From Winogradskyella sp. MH6 (lineage in GTDB: Bacteria > Bacteroidota > Bacteroidia > Flavobacteriales > Flavobacteriaceae): a stretch of 64,000 bases of DNA. This document shows positions 48,986 through 59,300 of the stretch, piece after piece. Location of the stretch: NCBI RefSeq assembly GCF_022810765.1, contig NZ_CP094494.1, positions 868,001 through 932,000 of the forward strand. Reading direction: 5' to 3'. The translations under genes and the position numbers were made by a program. The notes beneath the pieces were generated by a model. That model saw only the letters and a program-made list of their open reading frames with translations. It did not search any database and was not told the DNA's origin. The first letter of the stretch is position 1; each line of letters begins with the position of its first letter.

Positions 48986-50908
48986 CTATTTAGGAAGCAC
49001 AAAGGATACTGATGTCCCATTATCATTAGTAACACTCATAGAAGCTTTTAACTTTTTAGAAAGCGATCTTATTAAACGCTGTCCAAAAGACTCCTTTTTA
49101 CCATTTTCTATAATATCGTTCTGTATACCGACACCATTATCCGAAACCCTTAAGGTGTAGAAATCTTCTCTTTCAGACATTTTTAAAGTTATCTCTGGCT
49201 TAGATTTAATATCCTTAGGAAACGCATGCTTTAATGAGTTAGTTATCAACTCATTTACAATTAAGCCAAGAGGGATTACAGATTCCACATCCATAGTAAC
49301 TTTATCTGCATCAATCTTCAAATCGACATCATTTTCAGTTTTATTATAAGAATTCAATATACTATCTACTAAACCTTCAAAATAATGCTGAATATTCACC
49401 ATATTTAAGTCTTCTCCAACATATAGATTTTTATGTAAAATTGCCATAGACTGCACTCTGTTTCTACCATTTTGAAGTACTTCTAAAACATTATCATCTT
49501 TTACATATTTGGATTGTAAATTGAGTAAACTCGAAATCATCTGAAGATTGTTCTTTACGCGATGATGTGTTTCGTGCAATAGTAATTCTCTATCTTTCAA
49601 AGCTTTTGTTATGGTTTCATTTTTACTTTTTATTTTCTTGTTCAATTTCAATAATGCCAAAGCTGCAATAGCCAACAAACCAAGACCAATTAATGAGATA
49701 ATCATAATAGATCTCGAACGCGATAATTTGGTTTCAGAGATTTCCTTTTCCTTACTCAATAATGCAATTTCTGCATCCTTTTTTTGTTGATTATATAACG
49801 CATCTTTTTCAGCAATAATTTCAATAGACTCTTTAGAATAGATAGAGTCCGTCATGGCTTTATAGGCCTTAAATGTGCCAAGTGCCGACTTATAATCGCC
49901 TTTTTTCTCATAAGCCTCAGCCAACAAATCATAAGCGCGTTGCTCTTGGTTTAAAGATTCATGCTCTTCAAAAGAAAATACATCCTTAAGTTGATCTATA
50001 GCTTCATCATATCTTTTTAGCTTTATTAAAATCTCACCCATGTTAATTTTAGATTCGCACAGATTATATGTGCTACTTAAGTTTTCACGGATTTTTAAAG
50101 CTTTTAAATGTTCTTCATAGGCCTCATCTAGTCGATTTTGTTCTTGTCTCAAAAGTCCAAGAAAATCGTGATGAAATCCCATTTCTCTCAACGTAGGGAA
50201 TACCACATTGTATTCCTTTTGTTTCATAAGATGATATTCTGCCTTTTCATATTCACCCAAGTCGGTATAAACCATACCTAAATTTGCATTAACACTTGCT
50301 AAACCAGTACTATCCTTCAAGACTTCAAACTGTTTTAATGCTTTTAAATATTGTTGCTTCCCTTTTTCGAGTTGATCTACATTAAGATAAAAGCCTGCCA
50401 ATGTATTATTGATTCTCGCTTTTTGCTTAGCCGTACCAACCACATCATAGATTTCAGCAGCCTCCAATAAGTGCTTTTGAGATTCTACATTATTACCAAG
50501 ATACATGCTAATTGTTCCTATAAAATGTGAGCTTATTGCAATATCTAAAGAATCGTTATTTCGTTTTGAATAAGAGTTAATACCTCTGTAGTACTCCAAT
50601 GCGGTACTGTAATCACCATGCCATCTATGACTTGCGGCAAAAATGTAATTGTTACGACGTATCTCGTTACTATCGTTTTTAATAAAATTAGCCTTTAAAT
50701 CTTCAGCAATTAATTCGGCTTTGTCTGGATCTCTTTGAACCAAATATTCACCTAATAAAAACAGTGATTCTTTTTTAACATTTTTAGACACATCGCTATC
50801 TATAATACTCTGTAAACTATCTTGATAAGCATCTACAGGCGCGTCTTGGCAAAAACTTAGAAGATTAAAACCTAAGCATAGGCTTAGGAAAATACAATTG
50901 ATTTTCAT
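48986..50908 (-). CDS. TPR-domain sensor histidine kinase (HisKA_2)
   Basis: 640 residues. A signal peptide (MKINCIFLSLCLGFNLLSFC) leads into a periplasmic domain of about 350 residues built of TPR repeats (for example YSTALEYYRGINSYSKRND and YEKAEYHLMKQKEYN). A coiled coil and one membrane helix (IMIISLIGLGLLAIAALALL) follow. The cytoplasmic part is the HisKA_2 type with the phosphohistidine in LLLHETHHRVKNNLQMISSL (about residue 446). The ATPase motifs are VNELITNSLKHAFP and RVSDNGVGI. It pairs naturally with the adjacent LuxR-type regulator and is divergent from the S74 surface protein gene. Confidence 0.94.
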   Translation of the reverse strand: MKINCIFLSLCLGFNLLSFCQDAPVDAYQDSLQSIIDSDVSKNVKKESLFLLGEYLVQRDPDKAELIAEDLKANFIKNDSNEIRRNNYIFAASHRWHGDYSTALEYYRGINSYSKRNNDSLDIAISSHFIGTISMYLGNNVESQKHLLEAAEIYDVVGTAKQKARINNTLAGFYLNVDQLEKGKQQYLKALKQFEVLKDSTGLASVNANLGMVYTDLGEYEKAEYHLMKQKEYNVVFPTLREMGFHHDFLGLLRQEQNRLDEAYEEHLKALKIRENLSSTYNLCESKINMGEILIKLKRYDEAIDQLKDVFSFEEHESLNQEQRAYDLLAEAYEKKGDYKSALGTFKAYKAMTDSIYSKESIEIIAEKDALYNQQKKDAEIALLSKEKEISETKLSRSRSIMIISLIGLGLLAIAALALLKLNKKIKSKNETITKALKDRELLLHETHHRVKNNLQMISSLLNLQSKYVKDDNVLEVLQNGRNRVQSMAILHKNLYVGEDLNMVNIQHYFEGLVDSILNSYNKTENDVDLKIDADKVTMDVESVIPLGLIVNELITNSLKHAFPKDIKSKPEITLKMSEREDFYTLRVSDNGVGIQNDIIENGKKESFGQRLIRSLSKKLKASMSVTNDNGTSVSFVLPK

Positions 50909-50926
50909 GTAAAATAATTAGTAACA

Positions 50927-50954
50927 CAAAGTTAACAAACCTATTGACTTCAAA
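50927..50954 (-). promoter_or_regulatory. Promoter of the histidine kinase gene
   Basis: The minus strand has TTTTTG, then 16 bases, then TAACTTTG (50934-50927), 19 bases before the ATG. The -7 box is perfect and the spacing is slightly short. Confidence 0.5.
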
Positions 50955-51028
50955 AATCACCCAAAAGGATGAAATGAAACCTAGCATAATTTTAGAATTT
51001 TACACCAAGCTATTAATCTATTAAAGTC

Positions 51029-54000
51029 ATGAAAAGATTTCTCCCTACCCTGTTCTTCTTATTAAGCTTAGGCTTATACGCACAAGTTGGTATTGGTAAC
51101 ACCAACCCACAAGCTCAATTAGATATTAGTGCATCTAGTACTGCTTCACCAACAAACCAAGATGGTATACTAATACCTCGTGTTACTAATTTACCAGCGG
51201 ATGCTTCTATGACAGCTGCACAAAATGGTATGTTGGTGTTTTATGACAATACTGGTGAAGATGGTAAAGGCTTTTACTATTGGGATGATACAGCCAGCGA
51301 TTGGATTAAAATTGTAGCTGGCAATATTAATGATGATGATTGGACTGCCAATGGAGCCAATATTGAACGTCAAAGTGGAAATGTTTACATTGGTGATATT
51401 CCAAGCACAAATAATGATTTATACATAAGTGACCAAATTATTGATTGGGACAATGTTTCTTATGTTATTAATCCAGATGGTGACAATAAAATAAATGAGA
51501 TTGAATTCGATAATGGTGGTCTTACCGACCCTAGTCTTTATTTTGAAGGTGATACAGACTTTGGATTAATGTATAACCCTCTTAGCAATAGAATTTTTCT
51601 TGTAGAAAATGGTTTACAACGCCTAGGTCTAAGAAAGGATGGAGGTATTGAACCTTACAATGGTATTAAAATTGGAATTAATGCCGGCTTAAATAATACT
51701 AGTAATACAAATATTTTTATTGGACAGTCAGCAGGATCTTCTAATACTACAGGTACTTTGAATTACGGAATTGGTAATAGTTCTTTAAGCTCTGTTACTA
51801 CCAATGGTATAAATATAGCTATTGGGCAGAACACATTAACTGATTACATTGGTAATTCTGTGCCTGGAAACAATGTAAGTATTGGTCATTACTCAATGAG
51901 GTATATGACTGATGGATCACTAAATACTGCAATAGGTATAGGAGCTATGGAAAACATAAATTTTAATTCCAATAGTAATGTTGCTATTGGAACATACGCA
52001 CTTAGAAATCTTGTTAGTGGTACAGAGAATACAGTTTTAGGTTATAGCGCAGGTAATGCTTCAGATGGCTTTCATAATTTGTATTTAGGATTTGGTTCTG
52101 GATATAATGCTGATGGTGATAGAAATATTTTCTTGGGTTATAGGTCTGGTTACAATGCACCTATTGGAAGTGACATGCTTTACATAGAAAACTCTAATTC
52201 TAATACACCTTTGGTTTATGGTGAATTTGATAACGATATTTTAAGAATTAATGGCGAATTACAAGTTGGCATCCCAACTGGTACAGGATATGCTTTTCCT
52301 ACAGCAGATGGAACTCTTAATCAAGTCTTAGCAACTGATGGTGCTGGGCAAATCAGTTTTGTGAATACATCAGCACTTTTTACAGACACCAATACAACTT
52401 ATGATGGGACAGATTTTGCTCTCAGTAATCAAAGTGTTGGAGCAGGACAATATGTTATTGGTATTGATGCCTCTGGTGCATTAATCTCTGCTACTGATCA
52501 AGATAATCAAAACCTAACTTCTGCAACGCTTACAGGCACCACATTGAATCTAGCCATTGAAAACGGCACAGGTACTTCAGTAAACTTAGCTGCACTACAA
52601 GATGGAACTGGTACTGATGACCAAAACATACAAAACCTATCATTTAACAACTCTACAAATATTTTAACTGTTGGGATTGAGAATGGTACTGCTCAAACCG
52701 TAAATCTATCAGCATTGGATAATACAGGAAATGATTGGTCTATTAATGGAAATTCAGGAACAAATCCAACAACAAATTTCATAGGTACAACTGACAACCA
52801 AGATTTAGCTTTCAGAACTAATAATGTAGAAAAAGTACGCATTACTGCAAAAGGTCAAATTGAAACGACTCAACTAGAATCTGTATGGATTGGAGAAAAT
52901 GCTGGAAATTCAGTTACATCAGGAACCCGAAACACTTTTGTAGGAAGAATTTCTGGGGCATCAATAACTACAGGAAATGATAACACTGCCATAGGAGGCT
53001 TATCGCTTTCTACCTTATCTACAGGTATAGATAATACAGCCGTTGGACTTGGGGCTTTGTTGGATCTACAAAATGGTAACGGAAACACATTTGTTGGGGA
53101 ACAATCTGGTGAAAATCTAGTTACTGGTAGTTATAATACTGTCTTAGGTCACGTTGCGGGAGAAAACATGAATGGTTCTTCAAATATTTTTATAGGCTAT
53201 CAAGCTGGAAGAAGTACTACGGGCAGTAATAAATTAATTATTGATAATAGTAACGATGGCACTAGTTCATTTATTTATGGTGAAATGGATAATGAAATTC
53301 TACGTGCAAATGCAGAAGTACAAGTCACTAGAAATAGTACTGGCACCATATCTCATCTAGATTTAATAGAGACAGGCGCTAATGACGGTAGTCGCTTAAG
53401 ATTTTCTAATTCTGCTGAAACGACAAATAACTGGTTACTTTATGGGAGAGCAGACAATACAAATGCGGATAGCCGTTTAAATATTTTTTATTCCGGATCA
53501 GGCAATATAATGGAAATTTACGGTGATAATACTGTAGAGCTTAATGGACAATTTGGTGTTAATTTAAACAATCCAACTTATGCCGTACACCTACCTAATA
53601 ATGCAACTATAGGAATTGGACAAGGACGTGCCAATGCTTGGACAACATATAGCGATTCTCGTATAAAGAGCAACCAGCAACAACTAGAAAACGGTCTTGC
53701 TTTAATCAATAAAATGATACCTAAAACATATTTTCATCACAATGGCAATATAGAAGATGGAATTCTTAATATAACAGATAGTGGCGAACAAACTTTGGGC
53801 TTTATTGCTCAAGAGCTTTATGAAGTGTTACCTGAAGCTGTACAAAAGCCGGAAGATGAAAACCAGTCCCTATGGTCGGTTAATTATGATAAGGTCATTC
53901 CGGTAACTGTAAAAGCTATTCAAGAATTAAACAAAAAAATTGAAGCATTAGAGACAGAAAACAACATTCTCAAAGAAAAGCTTAGCAAACTAGAAACCTT

Positions 54001-54082
54001 AGAGGCAAGAATATTAGCTATAGAAAACAGCTACTCTAGTAATACATCAAGAAATGATGAAAACAATGTAGCTGAAAATTAA
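51029..54082 (+). CDS. Secreted repeat protein with YadA-like head repeats and C-terminal S74 chaperone domain
   Basis: 1017 residues. A signal peptide (KRFLPTLFFLLSLGLYA) precedes the module VGIGNTNPQAQLDISASS and GDGKGFYYWDDTASDWIK-like segments common in flavobacterial surface proteins. Two blocks of left-handed-helix head repeats follow (patterns such as GSLNTAIGIGAMENI and NDNTAIGGLSLSTLSTG), separated by Asp/Asn-rich beta segments (TDDQNIQNLSFNNSTNIL). The C-terminal ~145 residues form an intramolecular chaperone of the endosialidase type (peptidase S74): TYSDSRIKSNQQQLENG with the cleavage Ser and catalytic Lys, then QTLGFIAQELYEVLPEAV, then a coiled coil (NKKIEALETENNILKEKL). In phage fibres this domain folds trimers and cuts itself off. 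Probably a trimeric surface fibre or adhesin. It is not a phage gene: it has a signal peptide and no phage neighbours. Confidence 0.85.
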   Translation: MKRFLPTLFFLLSLGLYAQVGIGNTNPQAQLDISASSTASPTNQDGILIPRVTNLPADASMTAAQNGMLVFYDNTGEDGKGFYYWDDTASDWIKIVAGNINDDDWTANGANIERQSGNVYIGDIPSTNNDLYISDQIIDWDNVSYVINPDGDNKINEIEFDNGGLTDPSLYFEGDTDFGLMYNPLSNRIFLVENGLQRLGLRKDGGIEPYNGIKIGINAGLNNTSNTNIFIGQSAGSSNTTGTLNYGIGNSSLSSVTTNGINIAIGQNTLTDYIGNSVPGNNVSIGHYSMRYMTDGSLNTAIGIGAMENINFNSNSNVAIGTYALRNLVSGTENTVLGYSAGNASDGFHNLYLGFGSGYNADGDRNIFLGYRSGYNAPIGSDMLYIENSNSNTPLVYGEFDNDILRINGELQVGIPTGTGYAFPTADGTLNQVLATDGAGQISFVNTSALFTDTNTTYDGTDFALSNQSVGAGQYVIGIDASGALISATDQDNQNLTSATLTGTTLNLAIENGTGTSVNLAALQDGTGTDDQNIQNLSFNNSTNILTVGIENGTAQTVNLSALDNTGNDWSINGNSGTNPTTNFIGTTDNQDLAFRTNNVEKVRITAKGQIETTQLESVWIGENAGNSVTSGTRNTFVGRISGASITTGNDNTAIGGLSLSTLSTGIDNTAVGLGALLDLQNGNGNTFVGEQSGENLVTGSYNTVLGHVAGENMNGSSNIFIGYQAGRSTTGSNKLIIDNSNDGTSSFIYGEMDNEILRANAEVQVTRNSTGTISHLDLIETGANDGSRLRFSNSAETTNNWLLYGRADNTNADSRLNIFYSGSGNIMEIYGDNTVELNGQFGVNLNNPTYAVHLPNNATIGIGQGRANAWTTYSDSRIKSNQQQLENGLALINKMIPKTYFHHNGNIEDGILNITDSGEQTLGFIAQELYEVLPEAVQKPEDENQSLWSVNYDKVIPVTVKAIQELNKKIEALETENNILKEKLSKLETLEARILAIENSYSSNTSRNDENNVAEN

Positions 54083-54138
54083 TCAGTTGAAGGTTTAAAA
54101 ATAATTGTTTTAAAGGAGCAATTATGTTTTTGGGCGAG

Positions 54139-54164
54139 AAAGCCGCAGTAGGGAGCGGCTTTTT
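54139..54164 (+). terminator. Terminator after the S74 surface protein gene, copy 1
   Basis: Stem AAAGCCGC / GCGGCTTT with loop AGTAGGGA and a T run, 57 bases after the stop. It shares an 18-base identical segment (GTAGGGAGCGGCTTTTTC) with the second hairpin about 110 bases on. Confidence 0.85.
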
Positions 54165-54244
54165 CGAGCTCAAAACTCAAAAAACAACCTCTAAGTTTTA
54201 CATGAAGTTTTAACTATTAGTTAATTTTTAATTTTAGTTTTTTT

Positions 54245-54278
54245 GAAAGAGTCGCTGTAGGGAGCGGCTTTTTCTTTT
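54245..54278 (+). terminator. Second, near-duplicate terminator
   Basis: Twelve-base stem with two G-T pairs (GAAAGAGTCGCT / AGCGGCTTTTTC), loop GTAGGG, followed by TTTTT. It is better as a plus-strand terminator and lies just before the convergent aldehyde dehydrogenase stop. Confidence 0.75.
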
Positions 54279-54280
54279 TA

Positions 54281-55711
54281 TTAAAACCACTTTATGGTCA
54301 GTTTTGCTAATTTTTCTTTAAAGCTTGTGTAAGGCGGAAATAGTAATTCATTTATTCCATAAGTGTGTTGCTTTACTACTGCACGTTGATTACTAAAAGC
54401 TTTAAAACCATAAAATCCATGACTCTTACCAATGCCACTATTATTAACACCTCCAAAAGGTAAATTATGGTTAGCATAATGAATCACACTATTATTAATA
54501 CATGTGCCACCTGCTCTGGTATTTCTAATAATCTGCTTTGTGTTTTTTTTACTATTACTGTAGATGTACAACGCTAATGGTCGCTCTTTGGAGTTGATGT
54601 AAGTAATAGCTTCTCCTAAGGTTTTATAAGTAACTATTGGCAAAACTGGTCCAAAAATCTCCTCATTTAGTAATGAAGCCCCCTCACTTATATCTGAAAC
54701 TATTGTTGGAGCTATATATTTTGAATCGGCTTCTAACTCGCCACCAACATCTACTTTAGCATTTAAACTTTTAGCATTTTCTATATGAGATTGTAAACGT
54801 TCAAAATGCTTTTGGGTCACAATCCTTGCATAAGAATCTGATGTCTTAGGCGTATTTGTAAAATAATGTTCTATCCATTTTTTGCAAGCTTTAATAAACT
54901 TCTCTTTAATGATTTCATCAATCAATATATAATCTGGTGACACGCATATTTGACCTGCATTCATAAACTTTCCCCAAACGATACGCTTTGCTGCTTTATC
55001 AATATTAGCTGTATTGTCTATAACTGTTGGTGATTTTCCACCTAACTCAAGTGTTACCGAAGCTAAATGTTTAGCAGCTGCAGACATTACAATTTTACCA
55101 ACGCTTGGTGAACCCGTAAAAAAGATATGATTAAAAGGTAATTGTAATAATTGTGTTGAAGCCTCTACTTCTCCTTCTAACAATGCAACTTCATCTTCAG
55201 AGAAAACATTTGCGACAATTTCAGCCATCAAAGCTGAAGAATTTGGTGTCATCTCTGAAGGCTTTATAATTACAGCATTACCAGCTGCAATGGCAGATAC
55301 CAATGGTCCAAAGGTTAAATTAAACGGAAAATTCCATGGAGATATAATTAAGCAAACCCCTTTAGGTTCATAAATATAGTAAGAACTTGAACCAAGCATA
55401 GACATAGGTGTATCTACCTTTTGCTTGCGCATCCATTGGCGCAGATTAGATTTAGCAAATTTAATTTCGCTTATAATCGGATAAATCTCGGTGAGCTCTG
55501 CTTCTACTTTAGGCTTGTTTAAATCTTTATGTAAAGCTTCAATGATTCTGTCCCTATATGTTACTTCAATCGCAGTCTTAAGTTTTTTTAACTGCTTTAT
55601 TCTTTGACTGTAGGGCATATTCCCAATTTTAAACTGTTGAGACCGTTGCTTTAAGAACAACTGATAATAAGGGTTCTTGCTAAAATCTATACTATTTCTA
55701 CTCATGTCCAT
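54281..55711 (-). CDS. Aldehyde dehydrogenase family protein (class 3-like)
   Basis: NAD(P)-dependent oxidation of an aldehyde to its acid. 476 residues. Motifs: PWNFPFNLTFGPLVSAIAAG (cofactor loop), FFTGSPSVGKIVMSAAAKHL, the general-base glutamate in TLELGGKSPTVID and the catalytic cysteine in NAGQICVSPDYILI. The short C-terminus with hydrophobic residues (LLFPPYTSFKEKLAKLTIKW) resembles the class 3 or fatty-aldehyde group, suggesting long-chain or aromatic aldehydes. An ATG at 55705 (MSRNSIDF) is an alternative start. It stands alone on the minus strand between surface-protein and regulator genes. Confidence 0.93.
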   Translation of the reverse strand: MDMSRNSIDFSKNPYYQLFLKQRSQQFKIGNMPYSQRIKQLKKLKTAIEVTYRDRIIEALHKDLNKPKVEAELTEIYPIISEIKFAKSNLRQWMRKQKVDTPMSMLGSSSYYIYEPKGVCLIISPWNFPFNLTFGPLVSAIAAGNAVIIKPSEMTPNSSALMAEIVANVFSEDEVALLEGEVEASTQLLQLPFNHIFFTGSPSVGKIVMSAAAKHLASVTLELGGKSPTVIDNTANIDKAAKRIVWGKFMNAGQICVSPDYILIDEIIKEKFIKACKKWIEHYFTNTPKTSDSYARIVTQKHFERLQSHIENAKSLNAKVDVGGELEADSKYIAPTIVSDISEGASLLNEEIFGPVLPIVTYKTLGEAITYINSKERPLALYIYSNSKKNTKQIIRNTRAGGTCINNSVIHYANHNLPFGGVNNSGIGKSHGFYGFKAFSNQRAVVKQHTYGINELLFPPYTSFKEKLAKLTIKWF

Positions 55712-55965
55712 TTTAAATAATTAAACCCATGCAGTTCGTCGATGATATCCGCAAAGCGTCTCTTTTGGTCTGAAAATCAATAATTTTCATCTTTAAAAAT
55801 ACCGATTTTAAAGGGCTACGAGCTCATTTTGTGTATTTCATCGATGTTTTTGACTAACAAATGTCAGTTATCTAATTATCGCCTTGTTTCGTCCAAAAAT
55901 TTCACCCTATATGAACAAACCGATGTTTCTTTGAATCGAAATTAAAACAAAACGGTTTAATAACA
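55712..55965. other. Divergent intergenic region, no clear element
   Basis: Two hundred and fifty-four bases between the aldehyde dehydrogenase and the small basic secreted protein. It must hold two divergent promoters, but I find no good TTTG-N19-TAnnTTTG match on either strand. It contains AT-rich runs and no hairpin. Confidence 0.4.
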
Positions 55966-56226
55966 ATGAAAAAAGGTTTAGTCATATTAGCTTTCTTAAC
56001 AATGTCTCTAGCAGGATTTGCTCAGCAAGATGTTGTAAGTAATGTTGAGACTGAATTGGTTGAAACTATTAAATCTGAAAAGCCAGAGGTTGCAAAAGCT
56101 ACTATATCTGCTAAGGCTAAGGCTAAAGTTTTAAGAATGAATCATAAGAAAAGTAACGAGATTATAAGTATTAAAGCTTATAGAAAAAGTCTTCAAATTA
56201 AAGTTAAGACTGTTAAGCTTTGCTAA
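55966..56226 (+). CDS. Small basic secreted protein, function unknown
   Basis: Eighty-six residues. A typical signal peptide (MKKGLVILAFLTMSLAGFAQ) is followed by an acidic stretch (DVVSNVETELVETIKSEKPE) and then a strongly basic, Ala/Lys-rich tail (AKATISAKAKAKVLRMNHKK, RKSLQIKVKTVKLC) ending in a lone cysteine. I recognise no family. The clean signal peptide, the dedicated terminator and its own intergenic promoter space support a real gene. Possible roles include periplasmic binding of acidic polymers, but this is only inference from charge. Confidence 0.7.
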   Translation: MKKGLVILAFLTMSLAGFAQQDVVSNVETELVETIKSEKPEVAKATISAKAKAKVLRMNHKKSNEIISIKAYRKSLQIKVKTVKLC

Positions 56227-56247
56227 TTAATATGCTATTAACCATTG

Positions 56248-56277
56248 AAAAAGCCGAAACGTTTGTTTCGGCTTTTT
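56248..56277 (+). terminator. Terminator after the small secreted protein
   Basis: Thirteen-base perfect stem AAAAAGCCGAAAC / GTTTCGGCTTTTT with loop GTTT and a T run, 22 bases after the stop. Confidence 0.92.
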
Positions 56278-56364
56278 TGTTATGGTAAAGTTTCTTTCCT
56301 TTAGTCATAAGCATTTTATTATAAAATAAAGATTTACTATTTTGTACTTACCTTTTAACCCTCT

Positions 56365-59300
56365 ATGACCAATCCTGTTACTGTTTTTCGTAGTAATTCT
56401 TTCAGAACTAAACTTATTTTGATTCTATGTTTAGTTAGCTTCTTTTGTGGTGCGCAAAACCTTACATTTTATCATTACGGCACCAAAGACGGATTGTCTC
56501 AAGAAACAATAAGAACTATTCTAAAAGATTCTAACGGATTTTTATGGCTAGGCACCCAAGAAGGATTAAACAGGTTTGATGGTACTTCTTTCACTGTTTA
56601 CAAAAACCGGAAAAAAGATAGTCTAAGCATTTCTGGAAATTTTATTAATACACTTTTAGAAGATAAAGAGGGTAATATTTGGATAGGCACAAACGACAAT
56701 GGTATTTCTATATACGATTCTAAAATCAATAGTTTTAGAAGTACCAAAGTTAAGACTGGAAATTGTAGTAGTTTATCCAAAACTTCAGATGGTACAATAA
56801 TCGCAACGGTATTAAATGAAGGTATTTTTATTTTCAATAAAGGAGATGATAATTACCAGAAAATCTCAAAAATTGATGGAGAAACTCAGCAATTCAATTC
56901 AACATTTGTTGATAACGACATAGTGTATGTAAGCACACAAGATGGAAGACTTTTTGTTTGTGAGAATATTAAGACTAAAGATGCAAAGTTTTTAGAGATT
57001 AAATTCAACCAACCAATCGGAAATATTAATTCCATTTTTGTTGTTAATGAAAACATTTGGCTTGGTACAACGAATGGCCTTTGTGTTTTTAACACTTCCA
57101 CAAAACAACTTTCTAAAATACCCTTAAACAGTAATAATAATGGGCTACATATTTCATCTATTGATATAAATAATGATACTTTTTATATAGGCACTTTTGA
57201 CGGTCTTTATATTGCAAAAGATTTTAATGAACAAAACCTAGACTTTGAGCACATAACCACATATTATGGTGAACAGAATCATAGCAATTCCATTACTTCC
57301 AATCGTGTTTATGATACTTATACAGATGGTAATTTACTTTGGGTTGGAACCAACAATCTAGACGTGGTTACCTTAGGGGAGCCTGTCTTTAAAAATGTAA
57401 ATACGTCTTCAGAAATATCATTAAACAATGCCTTTATTTTATCATTCGCCAAAAACAAAGATTACTTTTTTGTCGGGACTCGAAAAGGCATTAACTGCAT
57501 AGATTCAGAAGGCAATGTCACTTACATTACTAAAGAAAATACTGATGATGCCTTAGCATTTAATGTTATTAGAACTATGGCCATAGACCATAATAACTAT
57601 ATGTGGGTTGGTACAATTAAAGGAGCTTCTGTTATTGATTTGAATGATTTTGATCCTAAATCTCCTAAAATCATAAACTTTTTTCATGATATAAATGACC
57701 CTAAATCCTTGAGTTCTGATGCAACACGAGGCGCTTTTGTAGATCATAAAGGTACAGTTTGGATTATGACTTATGGTGGAGGTGTCAACCGATTTACAGG
57801 CGATGTAAAAAATAACGTCATAACTTTTGAACATTACAAGACTAAAGAAAATGCCAATTCTATAAGTTCCAATTTCACTTACAATTTGTCGCAGGACAAG
57901 AATTTGGATTATTGGATAACCTCTGAAGATGGCCTCAACAAACTTCATTTCGAGGATGAGAATTATCAAAATCCTAAATTCACTAATTATTTTAGTGAGG
58001 AAAACGATTCCACAAGTCTGAGTAGCAACACTACCTTACATACTTGGCACGATGCTGATGCAACCTTATGGGTTGCCACACAAGATGGCTTTAATAAGTT
58101 CAATTCAGAAAGCAACACCTTTAAACGCTTTGGTAATGATGAAGGCTTAACTAATACGTTTGTTTATAGTATCACCGAAGACCAAGACCATAATTTATGG
58201 TTAACTACCAATGGTGGCATATTTCGCTTTAATAAAGAAACTGAAGTTTTTACAAACTATACGGTAAATGATGGTTTGCAAAGTTCAGAGTTTAATCTTG
58301 GAGCGCATTATTACAATAAAGATACTAATGAAGTCTACGTCGGAGGTATTAATGGCGTTAACATTTTTAATCCCAGACATGTTCCTCAACTCGATCTACC
58401 AGGAGACTTAACCTTTACGTCTTTAAGGGTGAAAAATGAAGAAATTAATCCTGTAACTCATAACGACATCATTAATCAGAGTATTACAACCGCAGATAAA
58501 ATTACACTTAACTATACGGATTTTCCTTGTTATATTTCTTTCTCGGATTTAGATCTGCGTCCAACAAAAAATAATGAATTTGTATATGCTTTAGACAACA
58601 ACGATTGGAATGAGTTATCAGGTTCAAGAGAAATTCCGTTGTTAGACCTTACAAAAGGAAAACATACCTTAAAAATTCAAGGTAAATCCAGAAATAATCT
58701 TTGGCAAAAAGCACCTTTAGAACTACAGATTAAAGTTATACCTCCTTGGTACAAAAGCAACCTTGCCTATCTCCTTTATCTACTCATATTTTTAGGAATC
58801 GTATATGCGTTCTACAAAATAAGTTTACAACGCCAAATCGCAGGACAAGAGTCTAAACGTTTACAAGAACTTGATGCTTTAAAATCGAGATTCATCACAA
58901 ACATAACGCACGAATTTAGAACACCACTCACCATAATTCTTGGATATTTAGGCAATGTAAAAGACAAAGTCAATGGTAAAAAAGAGCTTGAAACCTCTTT
59001 AGAGACTATAGAACAAAATAGTAATAACCTTTTGGATTTGGTAAACCAAATGCTAGACTTAGCAAAGCTTGAAAAAGGCCAACTAAAATTAAACCTTGTA
59101 CAAAACGATATCGTAAAATTTACGTCAAACGTTATTGACAGCTTTCTCAGTATTGCGTCTGATAAAGCTATAACTATCGATTTTGATGCGACACCAAATG
59201 AAATCCTGATGGATTTTGATGCTGAAAAAATGCGTCAAATCTTAACGAATCTTATTTCAAATGCCATTAAGTTTTCGCCTGAAAATTCCACAATAGCTAT

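Noticed and set aside
51680-53230. Short-period DNA repeats resembling a CRISPR-like array
   Set aside because: The periodicity is in protein motifs (N-T-A-[IV]-G repeats) with varied DNA. There are no constant direct repeats with unique spacers.
51029-54082. Possible prophage tail fibre because of the S74 domain
   Set aside because: The protein has a signal peptide, matches the host's composition and has no phage genes nearby.
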